A stretch of 64,000 bases of DNA from Pseudomarimonas salicorniae (GTDB lineage: Bacteria > Pseudomonadota > Gammaproteobacteria > Xanthomonadales > Xanthomonadaceae), in contig NZ_JALNMH010000005.1 in assembly GCF_023156535.1 (NCBI RefSeq), positions 1 to 64,000 of the forward strand, read 5' to 3'. The notes below the pieces were generated by a model, which saw nothing but the letters and a program-made list of their open reading frames with translations, was not told the DNA's origin and searched no databases. The position numbers and the translations under genes are program-made. Shown here piece after piece: positions 8,634 to 17,372 of the stretch. Numbering within the stretch: position 1 is the stretch's first letter; the number at the start of each line of letters is the position of its first letter.

Positions 8634-11600
8634 ATGGCCGTGCCCGCAACCGCCTTCGATGCCGAGTACACGCTGGAAGACAAGTACACCCGCGCGGAAG
8701 GGCGGATCTACCTGTCTGGCGTGCAGGCCCTTGTACGACTGCCGCTGATGCAGCAGATGCGCGACCGGGCAGCGGGCGTGAACACCGGCGGCTTCATCTC
8801 CGGCTATCGCGGCAGCCCGCTGGGCGGCTTCGACCTCGAGCTGTGGAAGGCCAAGAAGCACCTGGCGGCCAGCAACATCCAGTTCACCCCGGGCCTCAAC
8901 GAGGACCTTGGCGCGACCATGGTCTGGGGCACCCAGCAGACCAACCTGTTCCCGGGCGCGAAGGTCGATGGCGTTTTTGCCATGTGGTACGGCAAGGGCC
9001 CGGGCGTCGACCGCTGCGGCGACGTCTTCAAGCACGGCAACGCCGCCGGCACCAGCAAGCACGGCGGCGTGCTGGCGCTGGCCGCGGACGACCATGCCTG
9101 CCGCAGTTCGACGCTTCCGCATGGCTCGGAGCTGGAGTTCGTCTCGGCGATGATGCCGATCCTCAACCCGGCCGGCGTCCAGGACATCCTCGACATGGGC
9201 ATGCTGGGCTGGGCCATGTCGCGCTTCACCGGACGCTGGGTCGGCTTCAAGACCATCGCCGAAACCGTCGAGTCCTCGGCCAGCGTCAACGTCAATCCAC
9301 ACCAGCTCGACATCATCCTCCCCGAGGACTTCGAGCTGCCGCCGGGCGGGCTCAACATCCGCTGGCCGGATCCGCCGCTCAACCAGGAAATGCGCCTGCA
9401 CCAGTACGCGGTGAAGGCGGCCTGCGCTTTCGCCCGCGCCAACCGCATCGACCGCACGGTGATCGATTCGCCCAAGGCGCGCCTTGGCATCGTCACCACC
9501 GGCAAGAGCTACCTCGACGTGCTCCAGGCGTTGGAGTACCTCGGCCTGTCGCAGCGCGCCTGCGAGGACATCGGCATCCGCGTCTACAAGGTCGGCATGA
9601 CGTGGCCGCTGGAACCGGTCGGCATCCGCGAGTTCGCCCGCGGCCTCGAGGACATCATCGTCGTAGAGGAGAAGCGCTCCTTCATCGAATCGCAGATGAA
9701 GGAGCAGATGTACAACTGGGACCGCGACACCCGCCCCTCGGTGGTCGGCAAGTACGACGAGGACGGCAACTGGATCCTGCCCAGCACCAACGAGCTGACT
9801 CCGGCGATGATCGCCAAGGTGATCGCCGGCCGCGTGCAGCGCTTCCACACCAGCGAGGCCATCGAGAGCCGGCTGAAGTGGATCGCCGCCAAGGAGGCCG
9901 AGCTCGCCGTGCCGCGCGCCAACTTCCCGCGCGTGCCGCACTACTGCTCGGGCTGCCCGCACAACACCTCGACCGTGGTGCCCGAGGGCTCCCGCGCGCT
10001 GGGCGGCATCGGCTGCCACTACATGGTCACCTGGATGGACCGCAAGACCGACACCTTCACCCAGATGGGCGGTGAGGGCGTCACCTGGTGCGGCCAGGCG
10101 CCGTTCACCGACACCCCGCACGTGTTCCAGAACCTCGGTGACGGCACCTATTTCCACTCCGGTTCGCTGGCCATCCGCCAGGCGATCTCGGCCAAGGTCA
10201 ACATCACCTACAAGATCCTCTACAACGACGCCGTTGCCATGACCGGCGGCCAGCCGGTCGACGGCACGCTGACCGTGCCGGACATCGCCTGGCAGGTGCG
10301 CAGCGAGGGCGTCGAGGCCATCGTGGTGGTCAGCGACGACATCGAGAAGTGGTCGAAGCCGGAGATCTTCCCGGCCGGCGTCGAGTTCGAGCACCGCGAC
10401 AACCTGGATGCGGTGCAGAAGCGCCTGCGCGAAGTCCGCGGCACCTCGGTGCTGATCTACGACCAGACCTGCGCCACCGAGAAGCGCCGCCGGCGCAAGC
10501 GCGGCAAGATGGTCGACCCGAAGAAGCGGGTGATGATCAACTCGCTGGTCTGCGAAGGCTGCGGCGACTGCGGCAAGAAGAGCTTCTGCGTCTCGGTGCT
10601 GCCCAAGGAGACCGAGTTCGGTCGCAAGCGCGAGATCGACCAGTCGAGCTGCAACAAGGACTACAGCTGCGTGAAGGGCTTCTGCCCGAGCTTCGTCACC
10701 GTGCATGGCGGCGAGTTGCGCAAGAAGAAGGGCGTCGACCCGCAGCAGCTGCTGGCCGAGCTGCCCCAGCCGCGCCTGCCGGAGCTGAGCCAGCCCTGGA
10801 ACATCCTGATCACCGGCGTCGGCGGCACCGGCGTCGTCACCATCGGCGCCCTGCTCGGCATGGCCGGCCATCTGGAGAACAAGGGCGCCACCGTGCTCGA
10901 CCAGACCGGCCTTGCGCAGAAGGGCGGCGCGGTCACCACCCACATCCGCATCGCCGCCAAGCCCTCGGACATCCACGCCGTGCGCATCGCCGCCGGCGAG
11001 GCCGACCTGGTGCTCGGCTGCGACATGGTGGTGGTCAACGACTACTGGGCGCTGTCGAAGATCCGCGCCGGCCGCTCGCAGGTGGTGCTGAACAGCTACG
11101 AGGCGATGCCCGGCACGTTCACGATGAACCCGAACATGCAGTTCCCGCATGAGGGCATCGTAAACGCCGTGCGCACCGCGCTGGGCGGCGCCGAGCCGCT
11201 GCAGGTCGCGGCCACCGAGATCGCCACCAAGCTGCTCGGCGACTCGATCGCCAGCAACCTGTTCATGCTTGGCTACGCCTGGCAGAAGGGCCTGGTGCCG
11301 ATCAGCCTCGACGCCATCATGCGCGCGGTCGAGCTGAACGGCGCGGCGGTCAAGATGAACCAGCAGGCCTTCGCCTGGGGGCGCCTGGCCGCCGAAAACC
11401 CGGACGCCGTGCTCGAGGCCGCTGGCCTCAAGAAGACGGAGGCCGAGGTCGTCGCCCTGCCGCTGGACGACGCCCGCCTGTCGAAGTCCCTGGACGAGAC
11501 CATCTCGCGCCGCGTCGCCTTCCTCACCGACTACCAGAACGCCGACTACGCGGCGCATTACACCGCCCTGGTCGACAAGGTGAAGGCGGCCGAAGCGCAG

Positions 11601-12140
11601 AAGGCGCCGGGCAGCACCGCGCTGACCGAGGCCGTGGCCCGCTACTACTTCAAGCTGATGGCCTACAAGGACGAGTACGAGGTCGCCCGCCTGCACACCA
11701 GTGCCGAGTTCCGCCGGCAGATCGAGCAGACCTTCGAGGGCAAGTACAGCCTGCACTTCCACCTGGCCCCGCCGCTGCTGGCGAAGAAGGACGGCCAGGG
11801 CCATCTGGTCAAGGCCGAGTACGGCGGCTGGATGTACAAGGCTTTCGGCCTGCTGGCCAAGCTCAAGGGCCTGCGCGGAACAGCGCTGGACGTCTTCGGC
11901 TACACCGCCGAGCGCAGGATGGAGCGCCAGCTGATCACCGACTACGCGAAGACCGTGGACAGCCTGATCGAGCGCCTGGACGCCGACAACGTCGCTCTCG
12001 CCGCCGAGATCGCCTCGATCCCCGAGGAGATCCGCGGCTACGGCCACGTCAAGGAAGAGCACCTGGCCAAGGCCAAGGCCAAGGAGGCCGAGCTGCTCGC
12101 CACCTACCGCGGCGCCGCCACCCGCCAAGCCGCGGCCTGA
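8634..12140 (+). CDS. Indolepyruvate ferredoxin oxidoreductase family protein (fused alpha/beta)
   Basis: This 1168-residue single-chain 2-oxoacid:ferredoxin oxidoreductase converts indolepyruvate and other aryl- or branched-chain 2-oxoacids to acyl-CoA, TPP-dependently, with electron transfer through Fe-S clusters. The N-terminal two thirds are the TPP-binding IorA-like part (FISGYRGSPLGG near the start; CSGCPHNTS; GGEGVTWCGQ). About residues 640-690 hold a Cys-rich ferredoxin-like segment (CEGCGDCG...CNKDYSC...GFCPS). From about 720 is the IorB-like gamma domain (GVGGTGVVTIGALL). The length fits the fused aerobic-proteobacterial form of aromatic amino acid catabolism. AGGAAA precedes ATG 8634. 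It appears monocistronic and is followed by strong hairpins. Confidence 0.93.
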   Translation: MAVPATAFDAEYTLEDKYTRAEGRIYLSGVQALVRLPLMQQMRDRAAGVNTGGFISGYRGSPLGGFDLELWKAKKHLAASNIQFTPGLNEDLGATMVWGTQQTNLFPGAKVDGVFAMWYGKGPGVDRCGDVFKHGNAAGTSKHGGVLALAADDHACRSSTLPHGSELEFVSAMMPILNPAGVQDILDMGMLGWAMSRFTGRWVGFKTIAETVESSASVNVNPHQLDIILPEDFELPPGGLNIRWPDPPLNQEMRLHQYAVKAACAFARANRIDRTVIDSPKARLGIVTTGKSYLDVLQALEYLGLSQRACEDIGIRVYKVGMTWPLEPVGIREFARGLEDIIVVEEKRSFIESQMKEQMYNWDRDTRPSVVGKYDEDGNWILPSTNELTPAMIAKVIAGRVQRFHTSEAIESRLKWIAAKEAELAVPRANFPRVPHYCSGCPHNTSTVVPEGSRALGGIGCHYMVTWMDRKTDTFTQMGGEGVTWCGQAPFTDTPHVFQNLGDGTYFHSGSLAIRQAISAKVNITYKILYNDAVAMTGGQPVDGTLTVPDIAWQVRSEGVEAIVVVSDDIEKWSKPEIFPAGVEFEHRDNLDAVQKRLREVRGTSVLIYDQTCATEKRRRRKRGKMVDPKKRVMINSLVCEGCGDCGKKSFCVSVLPKETEFGRKREIDQSSCNKDYSCVKGFCPSFVTVHGGELRKKKGVDPQQLLAELPQPRLPELSQPWNILITGVGGTGVVTIGALLGMAGHLENKGATVLDQTGLAQKGGAVTTHIRIAAKPSDIHAVRIAAGEADLVLGCDMVVVNDYWALSKIRAGRSQVVLNSYEAMPGTFTMNPNMQFPHEGIVNAVRTALGGAEPLQVAATEIATKLLGDSIASNLFMLGYAWQKGLVPISLDAIMRAVELNGAAVKMNQQAFAWGRLAAENPDAVLEAAGLKKTEAEVVALPLDDARLSKSLDETISRRVAFLTDYQNADYAAHYTALVDKVKAAEAQKAPGSTALTEAVARYYFKLMAYKDEYEVARLHTSAEFRRQIEQTFEGKYSLHFHLAPPLLAKKDGQGHLVKAEYGGWMYKAFGLLAKLKGLRGTALDVFGYTAERRMERQLITDYAKTVDSLIERLDADNVALAAEIASIPEEIRGYGHVKEEHLAKAKAKEAELLATYRGAATRQAAA

Positions 12141-12164
12141 GTCAGCGACCCCTGCGAGTGGATG

Positions 12165-12195
12165 ATCGGGCCCGCGCTGACGCCGGCCCGATTTC
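12165..12195 (+). terminator. Hairpin terminator after the indolepyruvate oxidoreductase gene
   Basis: The stem ATCGGGCC / GGCCCGAT has a 12-nt GC-rich loop and is followed by TTT. It begins 25 nt after the stop codon. Confidence 0.5.
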
Positions 12196-12214
12196 CCGGA
12201 GGGATTCCGGGCAA

Positions 12215-12235
12215 GCCCGGCGCCCCGCGCCGGGC
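12215..12235. terminator. Second hairpin between convergent genes
   Basis: A perfect 9-bp stem GCCCGGCGC / GCGCCGGGC with a CCC loop lies 15 bp from the stop of the small minus-strand gene. It is probably bidirectional. Confidence 0.45.
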
Positions 12236-12250
12236 CTCGTCACAGCCTCA

Positions 12251-12424
12251 CTAGGCGGTCTCTTCCGGGTGCCGCGCCTGCCACTCGGCCAGCTTCAACC
12301 GGTAATGCGCCAGTTCCTCGGCATAGGCGTCATGCACGCAGGGATCGCAGCCGCTGTCGCAGCAGTCCGTGGGCAGCGGCGCCTCGGGCGGAATCGGTCG
12401 GGGGTCGTCGTGATGCGTGCTCAT
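12251..12424 (-). CDS. Small oxidoreductase-like domain protein (57 aa, CC-x3-C-x2-C)
   Basis: The reading frame gives 57 residues starting MSTHHDDPRP and ending WQARHPEETA. The centre reads TDCCDSGCDPCVHDAYAEEL, with cysteines at 21, 22, 26 and 29. This is the hallmark of the small oxidoreductase-like domain (Oxidored-like family, also found at the N-terminus of eukaryotic mitochondrial proteins), a likely metal- or redox-active Cys cluster of unknown function. The following helix (YAEELAHYRLKLAEWQAR) is also typical. The ribosome site is not obvious. It is convergent with the indolepyruvate oxidoreductase gene, so no operon link can be claimed. Confidence 0.8.
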   Translation of the reverse strand: MSTHHDDPRPIPPEAPLPTDCCDSGCDPCVHDAYAEELAHYRLKLAEWQARHPEETA

Positions 12425-12484
12425 GGGTGAATTCTAGGGCGGCCGCGTCGAGCCGGGGTTAACGCCGGTGAACGGCCGCATTGG

Positions 12485-12641
12485 ACGCGAAGCAGACCTT
12501 CCGCAATACCCGAATGTAGGAGCCAGCTTGCTGGCGATCATCCCATCCAGGGCGCCTATCGCCAGCAAGCTGGCTCCTACGTGCAACGGCGCCGTAAGGA
12601 CCGGTTTGCGCCGCAAAGCAGGCCTTACCGCAGTCGAGTTG
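12485..12641 (+). repeat. Partial composite repeat (linker-A-linker)
   Basis: It has a left linker at 12485-12515 (acgcgaagcagaccttccgc...), module A at 12516-12580 and a right linker at about 12609-12641. Modules B and C are absent: the linker ends just before the gspE stop region. This is the clearest case where the linker pair exists without B. Confidence 0.8.
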
Positions 12642-12658
12642 AGGGTGCAACCGCAGGC

Positions 12659-14152
12659 TCAACCCTCGTCGCGGGTGACCCGCAGGACCTCGTCGAGCGA
12701 GGTGACGCCGTCGAGCAGCTTGCGCCAGCCGTCATCGAGCATCGAGGGCGTACGCTGGCGGGCGAGGCGGGTGAGTTCGGATTCGTTGCGGCCGTCGTGG
12801 ATGGCCTGGCGAAGGGCCTCGTCGACCAGGACCAGTTCGTAGAGGCCGCAGCGGCCGCGGTAGCCGGCGTTGCGCCCGGCGGCCTCGGCGCTGGGACGGT
12901 AGAACGTGACGCCGGACTCCGCACCACGCCCGAGCGCCGCCAGCTCGGTGGAACTAGGCGCGTAGGATTCGCGGGTCGCCGGGTCGAGCACGCGGACCAG
13001 GCGTTGGGCGAGCACGCCGAGCAGCGATGAAGACAGCAGGAACGGCTCGATGCCCATGTCGCGCAGGCGGGTCATCGCCCCGACTGCCGAATTGGTGTGC
13101 AGGGTCGACAGCACGAGATGGCCCGTGAGCGAGGCCTGCACCGCGATCTCGGCGGTCTCGAGGTCGCGGATCTCGCCAACCATCACGACGTCCGGGTCCT
13201 GGCGCAGGATGGCGCGCAGGCCGCGGGCGAAGGTCATCTCGACGCGCGGATTGACCTGGGTCTGACCGATGCCGTCGAGGTAGTACTCGATCGGGTCCTC
13301 GACGGTCAGGATGTTGCGCGTCGCGTCGTTGAGACGCGACAGCGCGGCGTAGAGGGTGGTGGTCTTGCCGCTGCCGGTGGGACCAGTGACCAGCACGATG
13401 CCGTGCGGTCGGTGGATCAGCTGGTCGATGCGTCCGAGGGTCTCCGCGTCCATGCCGAGCTGGGCGAGGTCGAGCCGCCCGGCCTGCTTGTCGAGCAGGC
13501 GCAGCACCACGCGCTCGCCATGGCCGGCAGGGATGGTCGAGACGCGTACGTCGACCGGGCGCCCGGCGATGCGCAGGCCGATGCGGCCGTCCTGCGGCAG
13601 GCGCTTCTCGGCGATGTCGAGCTTGGCCATGACCTTGAGCCGCGAGACGACCGGCTGGGCCAGCGCGCGCTGCGGGGCGAGCACCTCGCGCAGCACGCCG
13701 TCGACGCGGAAGCGCACGACGAGGCGGTTCTCGAAGGGCTCGATATGGATGTCCGAGGCGTTCTCCTTGACCGCCTCGGTGAGCAGGGCATTGATCAGCC
13801 GGATGATCGGCGCGTCGTCCTCGCTCTCCATCAGGTCCTGCGGCTCGGGCAGGGAATCGGCGATCTCGGCCAGCGAACCGCCCTCGTCGAGGTCGGCCGC
13901 CATCATCCGCGCGTCATCGCTGCCGGTCTCGTAGAGCCGGCGCAGCAGGGTCTCGAATTCGCTGTCGCCGACAAACTCGATGCCGAGGTCCAGGCCAAGA
14001 TGCCGACGCAGCTCGGCCATCGTCTCGACGCTGACGTTGCGCCGGCAGGCCACGCGTACGCGCGCGCCCTCGCGCTCCAGCACCGCCGCGCCATGGCGGC
14101 GGGCGAAGCCGAAACCGGGGCGCGCGGGAAGCGCCTGTTCGTTCGTGCTCAA
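12659..14152 (-). CDS. gspE: Type II secretion ATPase GspE, lacking the zinc tetracysteine
   Basis: This 497-residue cytoplasmic ATPase powers type II secretion. Walker A GPTGSGKT is at 257-264, the Asp box DPIEY near 286, Walker B (VVMVGEIRD, about 322-330) and the His box (LSTLHTNS, 348-355) are all intact. The C-terminal region that normally carries two CxxC-type pairs (zinc domain) is present in length (about 389-434: LDPATRESY...FYRPSAEAAGRNAGYRGR), but all four Cys are replaced. The start is TTG at 14152, overlapping the gspD stop as TTGA, so translation is probably coupled; there is no alternative Met before residue 45. The N1 domain is short. Confidence 0.92.
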   Translation of the reverse strand: MSTNEQALPARPGFGFARRHGAAVLEREGARVRVACRRNVSVETMAELRRHLGLDLGIEFVGDSEFETLLRRLYETGSDDARMMAADLDEGGSLAEIADSLPEPQDLMESEDDAPIIRLINALLTEAVKENASDIHIEPFENRLVVRFRVDGVLREVLAPQRALAQPVVSRLKVMAKLDIAEKRLPQDGRIGLRIAGRPVDVRVSTIPAGHGERVVLRLLDKQAGRLDLAQLGMDAETLGRIDQLIHRPHGIVLVTGPTGSGKTTTLYAALSRLNDATRNILTVEDPIEYYLDGIGQTQVNPRVEMTFARGLRAILRQDPDVVMVGEIRDLETAEIAVQASLTGHLVLSTLHTNSAVGAMTRLRDMGIEPFLLSSSLLGVLAQRLVRVLDPATRESYAPSSTELAALGRGAESGVTFYRPSAEAAGRNAGYRGRCGLYELVLVDEALRQAIHDGRNESELTRLARQRTPSMLDDGWRKLLDGVTSLDEVLRVTRDEG

Positions 14153-16173
14153 TCGTTCACCACGTCGGTGGACGGCGCGACCGGCAGGGCCGGCAGCACC
14201 GGCTGCTGGTTGCGATAGCGCAGCTCATGGTTCTCGCGCAGGCGGATCTGCTCGGAGCGCAGGAAGTTGTACTTCTCCGAACTGATCGCCTGTTCGGCGG
14301 CGGCGTCCCGGAGGATGGTGGGGCGCAGGAAGACCATCAGGTTGCGCTTGGACTTGCTCGAGGAGCGCGACTTGAACAGGTGGCCGAGCAGCGGGATGCG
14401 CGAGAGGCCCGGCACGCCCTGGGTGTTCTCGAGCGTTTCCTCCTGCTTGAGGCCGCCGAGGACCAGCAGGCCGCCGTCGGCCACCATCACGCTGGTGGTC
14501 AGCTCGCGCTTGTTGGTGATCAGGTCGACCGCGCCGCTGACGTTGGGCGCCAGCGAGCTGACCTCCTGCTTGAGGTCGAGACGCACGGCGTCGCCCTCGT
14601 TGACGTGCGGGGTGACGGTGAGGATCAGGCCGACATCGCGGCGGTCGACGGTCTGGAACGGGTTGGCCGGCTGGCTGACGCCGCCCTGCGTGGTGTTCGT
14701 GTACTGGCCGGTCAGGAAGGGCACTTCCTGGACCACCTTGAACTCGGCTTCCTGGTGGTCGAGCGTGACCACCGAGGGGTTCGAGAGGATGTTGGCGCGT
14801 CCGTCGCCGCGCAGCGCACGGACCAGGGCGCCCACCTGGAACACGGTCACGTCCTCACCGTTCGGCCCGATCGGCAGGGTCACGCGTCCACCGAGGTAAC
14901 CGAGGTTGAGACCGCCGCCGCCCACCGCGCCGAGCGGATTGGTCAGCGCGCCGACGATGCTGTTGCCGCCCTGGCTGTTCGGGAAGTTGGTTCCGCCGAT
15001 CACCCCGGACTCGTTGGCGCCACCGTCGTAGTTGGTGGTCTGCCACTGCACACCCAGTTCGTCCGCCAGGTCATCGCTGACCTCGGCAATGATCGCCTCG
15101 ACCAGCACCTGCGCGCGGCGCACGTCGAGCTGGCGGACCACGGCCGCGAGTTCGCGGTAGACCGCCGGCGAGGCGGTGACGACGAGGGCATTGGTGTCCT
15201 CATGCACCTGGATGGTGGCCGGCTTGGCACCCTCGGTCTTGGCGGCGGTGCCGGTCAGGGTGTCGGCCACGCCTTCGAGGATCGGCACGATGTCCGACGC
15301 CTTGGCGTAGCGCAGGTACATCACCTGGGTGTTCTCGCCGCTGCTGAGCGGGGTGTCGAGGTGGGCGATCAGGGCCCGGTAGCGCAGCCGCTGCGACTTG
15401 TCGCCGGAGAGCAGCACCGAGTTGGTGCGGTCATCGGCCACCAGCTTGAAAGTGTTGTTGTTGAGCTGGGCCGCCGCCGCACCGCCCGGCGCATCGAAGG
15501 AGGACAGCGTACGAGCCACCTCGGCCGCGGACGCATGCCGCAGCGGAATGATCTCGACCTCGGCATCCGAAGCGGTATCGATGCGCGCGATCAGCGCCGA
15601 CAGCCGGTCGACGTTGCCGGCGCGGTCGGTGATCAGCAGCGAGTTGCTGCTGCCGTGGGCCTGGAAATGGCCCTGCTGCGGCATCAGCGGACGCAGCAGT
15701 TCGACCAGCTGCTGGGCCGGCACATGCTTGACCGTGATCAGCCGGGTGACCAGTTCGTCCTTGCCGCTGCTGGCGCGGGCCGCGGTCCCGCCGTCCTGCA
15801 CGGCCATGGCGTCGGGCAGGATCTTGACCATTTGGCCACCCGCCGGCACCGCAGCGAAACCGTGCACGCGCAGCACCGACTGGAAGGTCTCGTACAGCTC
15901 GGCCGCGTCCATCGGCTTGCTGGAGATCACCGTGACCTTGCCCTCGACCCGCGGGTCGACGATGAAGCTCTTGCCGGTGATCTCGCTGACCGTCTGGATC
16001 AGCACGCCGATGTCGGCGCCCTTGAGGTTCAGCGTGTGCCGCCCTTCCTGGCTGGCTACGCCCCTGGGCGTGGCGTCGCCCGCCTGCGGCAGGTGGACCA
16101 CCGGCGGCTCCTGGGCCGAGAGGGTGGAGGCGGCGCCCAGCAGGCAGGCAAGGCAAAGCGGCTTCAGTCGCAT
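14149..16173 (-). CDS. gspD: Type II secretion secretin GspD
   Basis: This 674-residue outer-membrane secretin has a signal peptide (about residues 1-20, ending SAQ) and an N0 domain (HTLNLKGADIGVLIQTVSE). N1-N3 repeats follow (VKHVPAQQLVELLRPLMP; EIIPLRHASAAEVARTL; VMYLRYAKASDIVPILE). The secretin core has ILSNPSVVTLDHQEA, VPFLTGQY and VMVADGGLLVLGGL. The C-terminal tail after the core (about 60 residues) resembles the S-domain region. It forms the exit channel for folded exoproteins. It lies 23 bp after gspC and overlaps gspE. Confidence 0.95.
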   Translation of the reverse strand: MRLKPLCLACLLGAASTLSAQEPPVVHLPQAGDATPRGVASQEGRHTLNLKGADIGVLIQTVSEITGKSFIVDPRVEGKVTVISSKPMDAAELYETFQSVLRVHGFAAVPAGGQMVKILPDAMAVQDGGTAARASSGKDELVTRLITVKHVPAQQLVELLRPLMPQQGHFQAHGSSNSLLITDRAGNVDRLSALIARIDTASDAEVEIIPLRHASAAEVARTLSSFDAPGGAAAAQLNNNTFKLVADDRTNSVLLSGDKSQRLRYRALIAHLDTPLSSGENTQVMYLRYAKASDIVPILEGVADTLTGTAAKTEGAKPATIQVHEDTNALVVTASPAVYRELAAVVRQLDVRRAQVLVEAIIAEVSDDLADELGVQWQTTNYDGGANESGVIGGTNFPNSQGGNSIVGALTNPLGAVGGGGLNLGYLGGRVTLPIGPNGEDVTVFQVGALVRALRGDGRANILSNPSVVTLDHQEAEFKVVQEVPFLTGQYTNTTQGGVSQPANPFQTVDRRDVGLILTVTPHVNEGDAVRLDLKQEVSSLAPNVSGAVDLITNKRELTTSVMVADGGLLVLGGLKQEETLENTQGVPGLSRIPLLGHLFKSRSSSKSKRNLMVFLRPTILRDAAAEQAISSEKYNFLRSEQIRLRENHELRYRNQQPVLPALPVAPSTDVVND

Positions 16174-16196
16174 CGGAAATCCCCCGGGTGTTGCGT

Positions 16197-17138
16197 CTAC
16201 AGGCCGACGGTCAGGGTCTGCACCTGGCCGTCTCGGCGAATCGTAAGGCTAAGCTGGCTCGCGCTCTGCAGCATGCGCATCAGCTCCGGCTGCCGCTGCG
16301 GGCCATCCAGCGGGATGCCGTTGACAGCGGTGATCAGGTCGGTGCTGCGCAGGCCGGTGCGCGAAAGGATGTCGGAGTCACGGCCCACGGTCAGGCGCAC
16401 GCCGGCGAAGCGTCCGTTCTCGATCACCGGCTGCACGTTGACCTGGCGCGCCAGCTCGGCGACGTCGGTGCCGGTGGCGGCGCGCAGCGATTCGAGCGAG
16501 GGCATGCCGGTGCTGATCACCGGATTGACGAAGGGGTTGCCCGGGCTGCCCGGCATGGCGCCGGGGGCGCGCGGCCCCCCGCTTGCGGGCACCGGCGGCC
16601 GCGGCGCGGCGGCGACGCCGCCCGGCGCCGTCGATGCATCCTGGGCCGCGCCCGGCGGCAGCAGGCTCAGGCCTTCGTCGACACCGCCGCGGGAGAGCAG
16701 CACACGGCCGGCATAGATCGCGGTGAGGGTGGCATCCCCGGGCAGGCTGTCGCCCACCCGGTAGGCGGCCTCGGCGCCGCTGGCATCGGCAATGATGGCA
16801 ATGCCGCCGTCGCTGCTGTCGAGGTTGAGGGTGCCGCGCAGGACCAGCTGCAGGGCGGTTTCGGGCGCCTGCTGGGTGCGCTGGGCGAGGCTGCTCAGCG
16901 AGCCGGGGTTGCCGAACAGATGCCACTGCGAGAGCGGCACATCGGGGCCGCGGACGCCGCGCGGGGCGAGATCGGGATCCGCCGGCAGGACCGGCTCGGG
17001 CAGGGTCGGCCCGCCGACCAGCAGCACGAGCAGCCGCGCAGCGCACCACAGCAGCACCCCCAGCGCCAGCGCGATCAGGGCACGCGGCCACCAGGGCGAC
17101 TCGGCGTGCAGCAGGCGGGGCAGTTCGGTGGCGTGCAT
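16197..17138 (-). CDS. gspC: Type II secretion protein GspC (PDZ type)
   Basis: This 313-residue bitopic inner-membrane protein links the inner platform to the secretin. It has a short cytoplasmic N-terminus, TM at about 19-42 (ALIALALGVLLWCAARLLVL), and a homology-region domain at about 65-160 (WHLFGNPGSL...LVLRGTLNLDSSDGGIAII...YRVGDSLPGDATLTAIYAGRVLLSRGG). A Pro/Ala/Gly-rich linker leads to a C-terminal PDZ (FAGVRLTVGRDSDILSRTGL..DLITAVNGIPL). The start is ATG 17138; the frame is open to 17258 but that part falls in repeat DNA. It is first of three genes, C-D-E; gspF-M are not in the window. Confidence 0.88.
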   Translation of the reverse strand: MHATELPRLLHAESPWWPRALIALALGVLLWCAARLLVLLVGGPTLPEPVLPADPDLAPRGVRGPDVPLSQWHLFGNPGSLSSLAQRTQQAPETALQLVLRGTLNLDSSDGGIAIIADASGAEAAYRVGDSLPGDATLTAIYAGRVLLSRGGVDEGLSLLPPGAAQDASTAPGGVAAAPRPPVPASGGPRAPGAMPGSPGNPFVNPVISTGMPSLESLRAATGTDVAELARQVNVQPVIENGRFAGVRLTVGRDSDILSRTGLRSTDLITAVNGIPLDGPQRQPELMRMLQSASQLSLTIRRDGQVQTLTVGL

Positions 17139-17233
17139 CCGGTGGGCGTTGCGGCGGAGAGGCCGAACTCTAGCAGAGGCAGCCCGCGCTGGCCTCGCCC
17201 CCGGCCACGCGCGAGGCCCGAGGGAAGCAATGG

Positions 17234-17329
17234 GCGCAAAGAAGACCTTCCACAACACCCGAATGTAGGAGCCAGCTTGCTGGCGATCGTCCCATCCGGG
17301 GCGCCTATCGCCAGCAAGCTGGCTCCTAC
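17234..17329 (+). repeat. Partial composite repeat (linker-A)
   Basis: It has a left linker at 17234-17264 (gcgcaaagaagaccttcc...) followed by module A at 17265-17329. No right linker, B or C is seen. It lies between gspC and the DUF418 gene. Confidence 0.8.
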
Positions 17330-17372
17330 AGCGGGACCGGGGCGAATGCGAACTTCGCGCCCGAATCGGACC

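Noticed and set aside
8613-12128. A 1171-codon minus-strand frame opposite the indolepyruvate oxidoreductase gene
   Set aside because: No recognisable family is visible and its composition is typical of antisense frames in GC-rich DNA.
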